A stretch of DNA of 64,000 nucleotides from Paenibacillus campinasensis (lineage in GTDB: Bacteria > Bacillota > Bacilli > Paenibacillales > Paenibacillaceae), in the NCBI RefSeq assembly GCF_002272015.1, contig NZ_NPBY01000059.1, positions 38,693 through 102,692 of the forward strand, in the 5' to 3' direction. How positions within the stretch are numbered: the stretch's first letter is position 1; each line of letters opens with the position of its first letter. Both the position numbers and the translations under genes were made by a program. Below, one piece after another: positions 28,002 to 36,325 of this stretch. The notes under the pieces were generated by a model. The model was not told the DNA's origin, made no database searches, and saw only the letters and a program-made list of their open reading frames with translations.

Positions 28002-28748
28002 ATGGACTGGGGACGAGCCAAAAATGTGCTGATATACGCCTTTCTGCTGCTCAATCTGGTGCTCGGTTATCAGCTCTGGATTGATTATCGGGAACAGGCC
28101 GGCTCCGGTCTGGACTTCACCTCCCTGTCGCCAAGCACCCAGCGGATCATGGAGGACAACCGGATTCAGGTGCTCAGCCCGATTCCGACGGAGACGCCGC
28201 AGCTGCCCAAGATCGCGTATACGTTCAGTGCGCAGGAGCAGAGGGAACCGGTGGTGATGGACACCCCGGTGGATACGAAGCTGATCTACGCTGATGAGCG
28301 GGAGCTGCGAAGCGCGCTGGAGGGCCAGGTCGAAGAGCTGGATCAGTACCGCCATGATCCGCAGTCGGACAAGGAGAATGTATTCGTGTTCCGTCCGCTT
28401 GTGCTCAAGGAGTGGCCGCTGTTCAATGTGGAGCTTGAGTTCTATCATGAATCGCAGAAAATTCAGGCCTATCATGAGCCTGTGTTCGATATACAGCCTA
28501 CCGATGATGTGGAGGAGCAGAAGGTGCTTCCGGCATCGAAGGCGCTGGAAACGTTGATTGAGCGGAATTTTATCCCGCCGGAATCGGTGGTCAGGGATAT
28601 CCAGCTCGGCTACTATGGGCAATTGTTTAATACGGAGGTCCAGCTGGCCGCGCCAACCTGGCGGTTTACGCTGGATACGGGAGAAATGATCTATGTTCAG
28701 GGCATTAGTGGAGATGTCTTCACGCCCAAAAGCGATACAAAGGAGTAA
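28002..28748 (+). CDS. walI: WalK regulatory protein WalI (YycI)
   Basis: 248 residues, YycI family: starts Met-Asp-Trp-Gly-Arg-Ala-Lys-Asn-Val-Leu-Ile, typical of the family, with one helix at about 8-26 and an extracellular domain related to that of WalH. Partner of WalH in controlling WalK. GAAGGAGGGAAG precedes the ATG. The 72-base gap after walH holds no terminator, so it belongs to the same operon. Confidence 0.92.
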   Translation: MDWGRAKNVLIYAFLLLNLVLGYQLWIDYREQAGSGLDFTSLSPSTQRIMEDNRIQVLSPIPTETPQLPKIAYTFSAQEQREPVVMDTPVDTKLIYADERELRSALEGQVEELDQYRHDPQSDKENVFVFRPLVLKEWPLFNVELEFYHESQKIQAYHEPVFDIQPTDDVEEQKVLPASKALETLIERNFIPPESVVRDIQLGYYGQLFNTEVQLAAPTWRFTLDTGEMIYVQGISGDVFTPKSDTKE

Positions 28749-28756
28749 ACAGACTT

Positions 28757-29560
28757 ATGGGGATTTCATTTTCCGTGCTGTCGAGCGGCTCGACGGGCAA
28801 TGCAACGATTGTCCGCAACGAGGATACGACGCTGCTGATTGATGCCGGCCTTAGCGCACGGCGGATCAATGAGCTGCTGAAGGAACGGGAAGTCATGGGG
28901 GAAGAAATCGACGGCATTCTGGTCACGCATGAGCATTCCGATCATATTCGCGGCCTTGGCGCAGTGGCGCGCAAGTACAACTTGCCGATCTATGCCAATG
29001 AGAAGACATGGGAGGCCATGGAGAAGTCGATTGGCGCGATTGCGGAGGAGAACCGGATTGTGCTGGAAAGCCATGAGGTGAAGGATTTTGGCAGTCTGCG
29101 GGTAGAGCCCTTCGAGATTTCCCATGACGCTGCAGCGCCGGTCGGCTACTGTTTCTATGATGGGGATGAGAAGCTGGGCGTTGCGACAGATCTGGGCTAT
29201 GTCAGTGATAAGGTGAAGAAGGCGCTGGACGGCTCTGACGTGCTGGTGCTGGAGGCGAATCATGATATCGAGATGCTGCGTATGGGACGTTATCCGTGGA
29301 ACACCAAGCGCCGTATTCTTGGCGATATGGGCCATCTGTCCAACAATTCGGCAGGCGAAGCGTTAAGCGAGCTGCTGACCGGGGATACGAAGCGGGCTTA
29401 TCTGGCCCACCTCAGTCTCGATCACAATATGATGGATTTAGCCAAAATGACGGTGCGCGACACAATGGAAGACGCGGGCTGTTTTTTCAAAGAGAGTGAG
29501 TTCAAGTTGTGTGATACGTATTATGACCGCCCGACGCCTTGGGATAAGGTAGGCGAGTAG
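28757..29560 (+). CDS. walJ: MBL-fold hydrolase WalJ (YycJ)
   Basis: 267 residues, metallo-beta-lactamase fold. It starts Met-Gly-Ile-Ser-Phe-Ser-Val-Leu-Ser-Ser-Gly-Ser-Thr-Gly-Asn, with metal motif His58-Glu-His60-Ser-Asp62-His63, a further Ser-His-Asp (about 124-126) and a C-terminal Leu-Ser-Leu-Asp-His-Asn. YycJ has been described as a 5' to 3' exonuclease with a role in mismatch repair and replication-linked wall control. Eight bases after walI; last gene of the operon. Confidence 0.94.
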   Translation: MGISFSVLSSGSTGNATIVRNEDTTLLIDAGLSARRINELLKEREVMGEEIDGILVTHEHSDHIRGLGAVARKYNLPIYANEKTWEAMEKSIGAIAEENRIVLESHEVKDFGSLRVEPFEISHDAAAPVGYCFYDGDEKLGVATDLGYVSDKVKKALDGSDVLVLEANHDIEMLRMGRYPWNTKRRILGDMGHLSNNSAGEALSELLTGDTKRAYLAHLSLDHNMMDLAKMTVRDTMEDAGCFFKESEFKLCDTYYDRPTPWDKVGE

Positions 29561-29714
29561 AAGGGCCGTTTCTTGAAGCTGGTGCAAGATTTCATGCATG
29601 AAAGCTATCATTCCAATCATAGAATAGAACCGGGAACAAGGCTGCTTCTTCATCGAATAAGAGAGAACGCAGCCTTGGTTATGTGGGACAGCTGATAGCC
29701 GGGACAGCGGTTGG

Positions 29715-29978
29715 TTAAGATTTGCTCAGTTCATCCTGGGCCCGTCTGATCATCTCTCTGACCATCGGGCCGCCGATCCTGCCGCCGATTTTGCCGGCTT
29801 GCTCGGTTGTGAGGTCTCTGTTGCCCGCAGGCTTCAGAGGTATTCCCAACGAATCGGCTACTTCGTATTTCACTTCCTTCTGTGCGCTCGGATCGACATG
29901 AAAGCCTTCCTGTTTCATCACCTGGTTCATGAATTGCTGCATTTCCGGAGATCTGTGTCTGCGGGATCTTCTAGCCAT
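29715..29978 (-). CDS. Alpha/beta-type small acid-soluble spore protein
   Basis: 87 residues. The C-terminal half has the SASP pattern: Val-Lys-Tyr-Glu-Val-Ala-Asp-Ser-Leu-Gly-Ile-Pro (with the Glu-Val-Ala type germination-protease region) and Thr-Thr-Glu-Gln-Ala-Gly-Lys-Ile-Gly-Gly-Arg-Ile-Gly-Gly-Pro-Met-Val-Arg. A basic head (Arg-Arg-Ser-Arg-Arg-His-Arg) precedes it, longer than classical SspA/B. These proteins coat and protect spore DNA. GGAGGG lies upstream on the minus strand. This marks the organism as an endospore former; sigma-G control is expected but no promoter was identified. Confidence 0.88.
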   Translation of the reverse strand: MARRSRRHRSPEMQQFMNQVMKQEGFHVDPSAQKEVKYEVADSLGIPLKPAGNRDLTTEQAGKIGGRIGGPMVREMIRRAQDELSKS

Positions 29979-30669
29979 CGAAGTTCAACCCTCCTTTATA
30001 TGATTGCGAACAATCGCGTGTTCTTTAGCATTCCCTGCGGGGAACAAGAACATGAGTGCGGGATTTAGGAAGATCGGCCAAATATGAAACCCGAGGTCTT
30101 TTTAGCACGTATGAATAGGTATGCGCATCAGGGGATAACGGTTGTTAGAAGAGATTAGAAGGCTTGTCCGGGGCGAGTGGATGAGGGGCCTACCCTTATT
30201 TTGGTTCTAAAGATACGCTGACATGAAGCTTCGCTCGTATGTTACAATAGGAGATAATGGCAGATGGAATGAGGCCGCTATAATCCAGCATTTCTTGTTG
30301 TATAAACGGATATGCCATGCTTCGCACACCCTGTTTGTGGTAATAAAGAGTACAGGGTACTTTTTTAACAGTGGTGCGGGAATACATACCTTTTATGTAT
30401 ATAATTAGCAATCATTGGTTTGTCGGCTGTTTCGGTTTTTTGCACAAGCATTTCGTGAAAGAGTACGATAAGGATGCAACTTTTCGGGGATATCATCAGT
30501 TAAATACTATATAGAGATAAGCAACTGAATGTCAGGCGATCATAGATAGCTTGGACACGGTTTGATGGCAGGTTGTTTTAAGGCAAGTACGTTCGGACGT
30601 TGTCGTTCAGGCAGAATGTCTACAGCTGGAAATGTCTTGCGTTAAACAACGAGGGAGAGAGGGATCGCA
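29979..30669. other. Long upstream region of the HtrA gene with an ECF-type -35 candidate
   Basis: About 690 bases without a credible gene. AGGATGCAACTTTT at 30471-30484 contains the AAC core of extracytoplasmic-function sigma -35 elements. Sixteen bases after CAAC is CAGTTA, a poor -10, so the call is weak. The same 14-mer precedes the lipoprotein gene at 34411. Confidence 0.35.
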
Positions 30670-32004
30670 ATGGGATTGTTTGACGACGATTTTTATTCTA
30701 CAAAAGTATCCAGACGAAGCAAAAATGCCAGCGAGGACCGATCCGAGCGAGTGAAGTGGAGATCCAGCCGTCGCCGGAGGGGGCTGACTACATTTCAAAT
30801 ATCGGCGATCAGCTCGGTATGTAGTGCGTTGATTGCCGTCATGTTGTTCAGCTTGATCTCCGGAAGTCCGGCGGATAGACCTGCTGTAACCTATGTGAAT
30901 GGGGGACAACAGGTAGCGCAGTTCGAGGGAGACCCGTACGAGCGGCTTGCCAATGCCGCTGCGAAGGTGCGCCCGGCTGTCGTCAGTGTATTGACACATA
31001 AGAACAGGCCGCCGGTGGAAGAAGAGGATTCATCAACACTGCTGCCGGAGGAATTTGAACTGCCGGAAGGATTTGATTTTGGCGAGGATTTCGATTTTGG
31101 AGAAGAGTTCGGCTTGTCTGAGGAAGATGCGCTCGGTTCGGGTGTGATCTTCAAGAAGCTGGAGGGCAAGGCGTATATTATAACGAATAACCATGTGGTG
31201 GAAGGCGCGGACACGTATGAAGTGGTGACGGTGAACGGCGAGATCAAGCCGGCGACGCTGGTCGGCACGGATCGGGTCAGCGACATCGCCGTATTATCCA
31301 TCGATGCGAAGGGCATTGACGAGATCGCCGAGTTCGGGGATTCCTCGAAGGTCAGACTCGGTGAGACGGTCATTGCGATCGGGAACCCGCTGGGGCTTGG
31401 CGGTACGCTGACCTCAGGCGTGGTGAGTTATACGAATCGCGTGATCCCGGTGTCGCTGAATCAGGACGGCATTTACGACTGGGAAGCTACGGTTATCCAG
31501 ACGGATGCGGCGATTAATGAAGGGAACAGCGGCGGCGCTCTGGTCGATCTTAATGGCCGTGTGATTGGCATCAACACGATGAAGATTGCCGATACCGGCG
31601 TGGAAGGGCTCGGGTTCGCCATTCCGGTCAATGACATTACGGAGGTGGTGACGGAGCTGATGCTGAAAGGCTACATCGCCCGTCCATATCTCGGCGTATA
31701 TACGGTAGATCTGGGCAATCCGTATGCTCCGCTGAGCAAGAAGGAGCGAGAGAACCTGAAGCTGCCGAAGGGTGTGACCGAGGGCGTTGTCATTCTGGAT
31801 GCGCTTGGACCTGCCAAGGAAGCGGGGCTTAAGCTGAACGATGTCATCGTGAAGCTGGACGGCAAGCCGATCAACACCACGCTGGAGCTGCGCAAGCATC
31901 TGTATCGCGAGACGAAGGTGGGCAGCAGTATGACCGTTACCTTTTATCGTGAAGGGGTGCTGCAGTCGCTCAAGGTGAAGCTGGAGGAGAAGAAGGAAGA
32001 TTAA
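30670..32004 (+). CDS. Membrane-anchored HtrA/DegP-like serine protease
   Basis: 444 residues. A cytoplasmic Arg/Ser-rich head is followed by one membrane helix (about 43-62) and a linker with an acidic Glu/Asp/Phe repeat (about 118-145). The trypsin-like domain has catalytic triad His175 (Asn-Asn-His-Val-Val), Asp205 (Ser-Asp-Ile-Ala-Val-Leu) and Ser287 (Gly-Asn-Ser-Gly-Gly-Ala). One PDZ domain is at about 345-435. It degrades misfolded secreted proteins at the membrane's outer face. It corresponds to yycK/htrC, which follows walJ in Bacillus. AGGGAGAGAGG precedes the ATG. Confidence 0.95.
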   Translation: MGLFDDDFYSTKVSRRSKNASEDRSERVKWRSSRRRRGLTTFQISAISSVCSALIAVMLFSLISGSPADRPAVTYVNGGQQVAQFEGDPYERLANAAAKVRPAVVSVLTHKNRPPVEEEDSSTLLPEEFELPEGFDFGEDFDFGEEFGLSEEDALGSGVIFKKLEGKAYIITNNHVVEGADTYEVVTVNGEIKPATLVGTDRVSDIAVLSIDAKGIDEIAEFGDSSKVRLGETVIAIGNPLGLGGTLTSGVVSYTNRVIPVSLNQDGIYDWEATVIQTDAAINEGNSGGALVDLNGRVIGINTMKIADTGVEGLGFAIPVNDITEVVTELMLKGYIARPYLGVYTVDLGNPYAPLSKKERENLKLPKGVTEGVVILDALGPAKEAGLKLNDVIVKLDGKPINTTLELRKHLYRETKVGSSMTVTFYREGVLQSLKVKLEEKKED

Positions 32005-32146
32005 CCCGAGGAGACCTCGGAATTGTTCTCGGATGTGTACTCCGCCACCGGCAATGAGCTGATCGGACTGATCGGTATAATAAATAATAGGTTAACTTAG
32101 AGAAATAGATAAATCATGAAAAAGGTTATCGAATAGACGCAGTACG

Positions 32147-32174
32147 GAAAGGGGCGCATCAGGCGCTCCTTTTC
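32147..32174 (+). terminator. Terminator after the HtrA gene
   Basis: GGAAAGGGGCGC (32146-32157) pairs imperfectly with GCGCTCCTTTTC (32163-32174) around a short ATCAG loop. It ends in a T-rich tail. Confidence 0.7.
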
Positions 32175-32277
32175 TGTTAAAGGCATTTCCTTTTTCCACC
32201 GAGTGTGGTAGAACAGAAGAGTGGCTATAATAGACATTACCCAACACGATGCGAAAGATAGAAAGGATGCTTAATTC

Positions 32278-32445
32278 ATGTACGTCGTATGCAAGGAACA
32301 TGTGGAGATTGCCATCGAGAATTTTGTGGACGAATACGAGGACGCCCCGGATATTGTGGATCTGAAGGAGACAGAGTTTTCGGACTGGGACCCACCGGTG
32401 AAGTGTGCGGAGTGCGAGAAGCATGCGGAATTTTTAGTTGTGTAG
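32278..32445 (+). CDS. CxxH/CxxC small protein
   Basis: 55 residues. It contains Cys5-Lys-Glu-His8 and Cys43-Ala-Glu-Cys46, the arrangement of the CxxH/CxxC (BA_5709-type) family found between htrA and rlmH in Bacillales. The four ligands likely bind one zinc. Acidic overall, no signal peptide. GAAAGGA lies about 11 bases upstream, somewhat far; a TATAAT at 32226-32231 suggests a local promoter. Function unknown. Confidence 0.88.
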   Translation: MYVVCKEHVEIAIENFVDEYEDAPDIVDLKETEFSDWDPPVKCAECEKHAEFLVV

Positions 32446-32490
32446 AGGCATCGCGCCAATGCGGCCTCAATAGCATAGATAGAGCCTGGG

Positions 32491-32518
32491 AAAGCGTGAG
32501 AGATCACGCTTTTTTTTG
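32491..32518 (+). terminator. Terminator after the CxxH/CxxC gene
   Basis: Perfect 9-bp stem AAAGCGTGA/TCACGCTTT with a GAGA loop inside an eight-T run. The following 32519-32869 region shows no credible gene. Confidence 0.92.
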
Positions 32519-32869
32519 CACTTGTGGGTGGGTAGATGGATCTGAGAGGATGCGGGCTGAGACTGGAAGTACTCAGATGTGTTCTTTTGTGCTAAGGATG
32601 AAGAAGTGGGCATTATGCCCTGCCGGATCGCAAGGTGTGTAACAACCAGATTGTGGATGGTAGAATGGAGCTATAGATGTTGTCTCGTGGTGATGTGAGC
32701 AGTATGGGTCGTTAGAGTTCAGGATTCGTCTGGAGAACACAGGATGGGATACATACATAATGTTGGGCGGCCTACGTACACTCAATAGAAGAAGCGGTGT
32801 GCAGGTGTGGTGTTGCGGTATATGCGATGCAGACTGCATACGGAGAAACCATAAAGGGGAGGGCTCGGG

Positions 32870-33445
32870 ATGTCTACGGTTCATGAAGGACTGCTGCTGG
32901 AGTTTCCGGTGCTGGAAACGGCCAGACTGCGTTTGCGGGAGCTGACTTCAGGAGATGCAGAGGCGTTGTTCCGCCTGTTCGCATCGGAAGAGCTGATGAA
33001 ATATTACGGGCGGTATCCGATGAGCGAGATCATCGAGGCGGAGGAAATGATAGAGCGTCACCGGCTGCTGTTCGAGGAGCTTCGCGGCATCCGCTGGGGG
33101 CTGGAGCTTAAAGAGAACGGGCAGCTGATCGGAACAGCCGGGTTCCACGCCTGGGTGCCCCATTATAACCGGGCAGAGATCGGGTATGAGCTGGACTCGG
33201 TCTACCACGGACAAGGGCTTGCCAAGGAAGCGCTGACCGCAGCGATCCAGTATGCGTTTGAGGCGATGGGCCTGAACCGGATCGGAGCGTTGGTGTATCC
33301 GGAGAATGAGGCGTCCGCAGGGCTTCTGCTGAGGCTCGGGTTCGAGCTGGAAGGGCTGCTGAAGCAGTATGCGCTGTTCCGTGACCGGTACCAGGACTTG
33401 AATATGTATGCGCTGCTCAGGGAGCAGTGGGAGCGTAGAGGCTGA
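32870..33445 (+). CDS. GNAT family N-acetyltransferase (RimJ/RimL-like)
   Basis: 191 residues, Acetyltransf_3 type. Order: Glu-Thr-Ala-Arg-Leu-Arg-Leu-Arg-Glu-Leu at 16-25 (typical RimJ/RimL start), Ile-Gly-Thr-Ala-Gly-Phe-His beta-4, Ala-Glu-Ile-Gly-Tyr-Glu-Leu, then the acetyl-CoA loop Gly-Gln-Gly-Leu-Ala-Lys-Glu-Ala and Asn-Glu-Ala-Ser-Ala-Gly-Leu-Leu-Leu-Arg-Leu-Gly-Phe. The acceptor (protein N terminus, antibiotic or small amine) cannot be told from sequence. AAAGGGGAGGG precedes the ATG. Placed between CxxH/CxxC and rlmH. Confidence 0.88.
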   Translation: MSTVHEGLLLEFPVLETARLRLRELTSGDAEALFRLFASEELMKYYGRYPMSEIIEAEEMIERHRLLFEELRGIRWGLELKENGQLIGTAGFHAWVPHYNRAEIGYELDSVYHGQGLAKEALTAAIQYAFEAMGLNRIGALVYPENEASAGLLLRLGFELEGLLKQYALFRDRYQDLNMYALLREQWERRG

Positions 33446-33564
33446 AGGGCCCATGGCAAAGGCTGAGGATTAGAGATTAAAGGACTGAAATAACTGAAAG
33501 ACTGAAAAACTGAAAAACTAATGCAAACCCAAGGGCCAGAGGCATCAGCCTGTGGATCTGATGA

Positions 33565-33596
33565 AGCAAATAGCAAATAGCAAATAGCAAATAGCA
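33565..33596 (+). repeat. Tandem heptamer AGCAAAT, four and a half copies
   Basis: Four perfect AGCAAAT units plus AGCA, about 100 bases before rlmH. Upstream at 33480-33520 is a looser run of ACTGAAA units. Both are low-complexity slippage tracts in an otherwise unremarkable intergenic region. Confidence 0.85.
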
Positions 33597-33692
33597 TTGA
33601 ACAATTACAGCGTACGATCTCGTGCAAGCCGGTTATGATCGGTGGTGTGATTTAGATACGTTGGATAGATATGAAACGAGGGGGCGGCAGCC

Positions 33693-34172
33693 GTGTTCAT
33701 ACAGATCGTAGGTGTCGGAAAGTTGAAGGAGAAGTATCTAGTGCAGGGCATTGCGGAATATGCCAAACGGCTCGGCCCTTATGTGAAATTCGAGATGCTG
33801 GAGGTGCCGGACGAGAAGGCGCCGGAGAATATGAGCGAAGCCGAGATTCGGCAAGTGAAGGAACGCGAGGGCGAGCGGCTGCTTGCCCTGATCAAGAGCG
33901 AGGCGCATGTGATTGCCCTCGCCATCGACGGCAAGCTGTGGAGCTCCGAGGAGCTCGCCGCCGAACTGGACAAGCTCGCGACCTACGGCACAAGCCATGT
34001 CGTGTTCGTCATCGGCGGAAGCAACGGCCTCTCCGATGCCGTGCTGCGCCGCGCCCAGCAGAAGCTGAGCTTCGGGCGCATGACCCTCCCGCACCAGCTT
34101 ATGCGCCTGGTGCTGGTGGAGCAGATTTATCGGGCGGTGAAGATAAATCGGGGGGAACCATATCATAAGTAG
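33693..34172 (+). CDS. rlmH: 23S rRNA pseudouridine-1915 N3-methyltransferase RlmH
   Basis: 159 residues, SPOUT family, using S-adenosylmethionine to methylate pseudouridine 1915 in helix 69. Seen: Val-Gly-Val-Gly-Lys-Leu-Lys-Glu-Lys-Tyr, Phe-Val-Ile-Gly-Gly-Ser-Asn-Gly-Leu and the C-terminal Arg-Gly-Glu-Pro-Tyr-His-Lys. The start is GTG at 33693, downstream of GAGGGGG. The last codons (TATCATAAG then stop) are the classic staphylococcal SCC insertion site, and here the same core recurs twice downstream. To the right of this gene the content becomes accessory. Confidence 0.96.
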   Translation: MFIQIVGVGKLKEKYLVQGIAEYAKRLGPYVKFEMLEVPDEKAPENMSEAEIRQVKEREGERLLALIKSEAHVIALAIDGKLWSSEELAAELDKLATYGTSHVVFVIGGSNGLSDAVLRRAQQKLSFGRMTLPHQLMRLVLVEQIYRAVKINRGEPYHK

Positions 34173-34174
34173 GG
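34155..34174 (+). repeat. SCC-like attachment core, copy 1 (3' end of rlmH)
   Basis: GAACCATATCATAAGTAG at the rlmH stop codon. The decamer TATCATAAGT (34161-34170) is identical in copies 2 and 3. Confidence 0.7.
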
Positions 34175-34410
34175 CGAAAATTTAGGAGAAGAGGCCGCGT
34201 GAGTGTGTTAATTACATTGCCTTTAGGGTATTGCTGTTGTTGCTAGTTGGCAACAGTACACTCAGCTAACATGGCGTACTAATTCCTTTACCGCCTTCTT
34301 TTTATGAATCTTCTTTAGGTATTCTGTATTCGTTTTTATGAGCAATTAGGATGCAACTTTTCCCTGTATGTCACGTTTGATCTAGTAGAGAATGTAAAAG
34401 GAGGGACATT

Positions 34411-35367
34411 GTGAGAACAAAGGCGAAGCTGCGCAGCCTCCTGATCACAGCAACCTGTTTGGTTGTAGGGTTGTTGTTTACCGCGTGCGGAAGTGACAAA
34501 CAAGCTACATCGTCTTCCTTGAAGGAGTTTGTCGTTCCCATGGCGGGCGAGGAGAACGAATCCGGTATCGTTGAGGAAGATGAGAAGGCCGGTTCCGAGC
34601 AAGAGACTGATCATGTGATGGCAGATCGAACTGTAGGATACGCATTTCCCGAGTCTATCGAACTCCAGTTCAAGCCAGTAGAATTGACCGCACTTGTCAA
34701 TTCGAAGATTGGGGAAGGATGGGTAAAGACCCGAACCGTTCCGTTCGGTTCGATCAATGGGGATCCCGTCGTGCTGGACGTGTATAAAGTGCCGGAAGAT
34801 GATTTATGCGGATTCGATTACGAAAGAGTCGTGCTTCTAACCCACAAGAACGAGAATTACAGGTATCCAGACTGTTTTTCGTCCAGTATTGAACACGAAA
34901 CTCCCGAACAACAGCAGGCGTTGTTTAGGCTGGATTATAAGCAGAAAGAGCAAGGGGTACAGTCTATTGTGCATGGAGCCGTTGAATTGGCTGCCAATGG
35001 ACCAGGTCGAATGGCTTATTATTATTACGATGCCATACAAGGAGAATGGTTCGGATTCGAAGATTGGGGTTACCCAAGGGTCTCTGATTTGGATGGCGAT
35101 GGAGTCGAAGAGCTCATAAATCAATTCCCTGGGTTGCACATGAGCTGGCCGGATGTAACCATTTACCGATGGAGTGACCAAGGTCTTTCGTATAGTGCTT
35201 CTATTAAGAATACGCTCAGGATGCCGAATGTTTCCTTCAGCAGTGCCACGCTAGACGAGCAGACCAATCACATCAAGGTCACGGCCGTTATGAGCCTCGA
35301 ACAAGAAGCGTATGAAGCGGCAAACTATTTTTATGAAAGAGGGAAGCTCCAGCGTCAACCAAAGTGA
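34411..35367 (+). CDS. Secreted lipoprotein of unknown function
   Basis: 318 residues. A signal peptide with lipobox Leu-Phe-Thr-Ala-Cys26 gives a lipid-anchored protein; a Glu-rich spacer follows. Near residue 229 is Asp-Leu-Asp-Gly-Asp-Gly-Val-Glu, like the calcium-binding loop of FG-GAP/dockerin-type repeats, seen once. The rest is not recognised. The GTG start is set by AAAAGGAGGG 6 bases upstream. Upstream AGGATGCAACTTTT with CGTTTG at 16 bases suggests ECF sigma control. It is the only gene between rlmH and the second attachment-like repeat, hence possible cargo. Confidence 0.82.
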   Translation: MRTKAKLRSLLITATCLVVGLLFTACGSDKQATSSSLKEFVVPMAGEENESGIVEEDEKAGSEQETDHVMADRTVGYAFPESIELQFKPVELTALVNSKIGEGWVKTRTVPFGSINGDPVVLDVYKVPEDDLCGFDYERVVLLTHKNENYRYPDCFSSSIEHETPEQQQALFRLDYKQKEQGVQSIVHGAVELAANGPGRMAYYYYDAIQGEWFGFEDWGYPRVSDLDGDGVEELINQFPGLHMSWPDVTIYRWSDQGLSYSASIKNTLRMPNVSFSSATLDEQTNHIKVTAVMSLEQEAYEAANYFYERGKLQRQPK

Positions 35368-35407
35368 ACCTGGACATTTATGGGTGTGTACTATACTGAG
35401 AACTGAG

Positions 35408-35431
35408 AGGCCATCCTTTGCAGGATGGCCT
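35408..35431 (+). terminator. Hairpin after the lipoprotein gene
   Basis: Perfect 10-bp stem AGGCCATCCT/AGGATGGCCT with a TTGC loop, but without a T-run; 40 bases after the stop. Confidence 0.6.
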
Positions 35432-35455
35432 AAAACTTGCCGTTACAGACAACGA

Positions 35456-35475
35456 GGAGAGCCGTATCATAAGTG
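35456..35475 (+). repeat. SCC-like attachment core, copy 2, inside an inverted repeat
   Basis: GAGCCGTATCATAAGTGA; read in frame it gives Arg-Gly-Glu-Pro-Tyr-His-Lys-stop, exactly the RlmH C terminus, without the rest of the gene. It is bracketed by CTTGCCGTTAC (35436-35446) and GTGACGGCAAG (35473-35483), complementary at 10 of 11 positions. Confidence 0.7.
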
Positions 35476-35555
35476 ACGGCAAGGTTGATCCATCCTAATG
35501 CAAACTAGAAATACTTATGCCAAAATAAGATAAAAGGTTGGGATGTGAGAAGGTA

Positions 35556-36256
35556 ATGAAAACAATTGGACTTATAGGTGGGATGAGTTGGGAATCATCT
35601 TTACTCTATTACCAAATCATTAATGAAAGGGTAAAAGAAAGGAAAGGTGGACACCACTCTGCAAAAAGTTTGATGTATTCCGTAGATTTTCAAGAAGTCA
35701 AGGATCTCCAGCATCAAGCAAATTGGACAGCGGCAACGAAGATCATGATTGAATCGGCACAAAAACTTGAAGCAGGTGGAGCAGATGTCATCGTCATATG
35801 CACGAATACGATGCACAAGATGGCGTTGGAAGTGATGAACTCGGTATCGATTCCTTTACTTCATATTGCAGATGCAACAGCAAATAAAATTATTAGCGAT
35901 AAAATAAAAAAGGTGGCTTTGTTAGGGACCGCTTTTACTATGGAGGAAGAATTTTATAAGGGTAGGCTTATCAACCGGTTTGGACTTGAAGTTATGGTTC
36001 CGGATGAAGCAGATAGAGTGGTCATCCACGATATCATTTATCATGAACTTTGTCTTGGCATTATAAATGAACATTCAAAGAATAATTTTTAGAGATAATT
36101 GACAGTCTTATCCGTAAGGGAGCGGAAGCTGTTATTCTAGGATGTACGGAAATCACAATGCTCATTTCGCAAGAAGACTGCAATATCCCGATTTATGATA
36201 CAACACGACTTCATGCCGAGGCCGCCGTTGACTTTGCGTTAGGGGACGAGGCGTAA
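35556..36256 (+). pseudogene. Aspartate/glutamate racemase family, frameshifted
   Basis: The first frame runs Met-Lys-Thr-Ile-Gly-Leu-Ile-Gly-Gly-Met-Ser-Trp-Glu-Ser-Ser...Val-Ile-Cys-Thr-Asn-Thr-Met-His-Lys, with the first catalytic Cys of the family, and stops at 36092. Coding continues in another frame as Ile-Ile-Asp-Ser-Leu-Ile-Arg-Lys-Gly-Ala-Glu-Ala-Val-Ile-Leu-Gly-Cys-Thr-Glu-Ile, holding the second catalytic Cys, to 36256. Adding one T to the run at about 36085-36091 restores an intact protein of about 233 residues. So a one-base deletion in a homopolymer (or a sequencing error) breaks it. An alternative start is at 35538. It lies between attachment-like copies 2 and 3. Confidence 0.88.
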
Positions 36257-36285
36257 AATGAAGGCAATCCGTATGGACAGAATAG

Positions 36286-36305
36286 TAGAGCTGTATCATA
36301 AGTAA
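36286..36305 (+). repeat. SCC-like attachment core, copy 3
   Basis: GAGCTGTATCATAAGTAA. It differs from copy 2 by one base over AGAGCYGTATCATAAGT and reads Val-Glu-Leu-Tyr-His-Lys-stop in the RlmH-equivalent frame. Confidence 0.65.
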
Positions 36306-36325
36306 GCACAAACTCATCGCTAAGG

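Noticed and set aside
29652..29690. Terminator after walJ from CAAGGCTGC/GCAGCCTTG
   Set aside because: Nine-base arms pair but the loop exceeds 20 bases and no T-run follows, so it is not a convincing terminator.
32573..32884. Minus-strand 103-codon frame before the GNAT gene
   Set aside because: His/Pro/Ser-rich peptide with no ribosome site or motif, overlapping the GNAT start.
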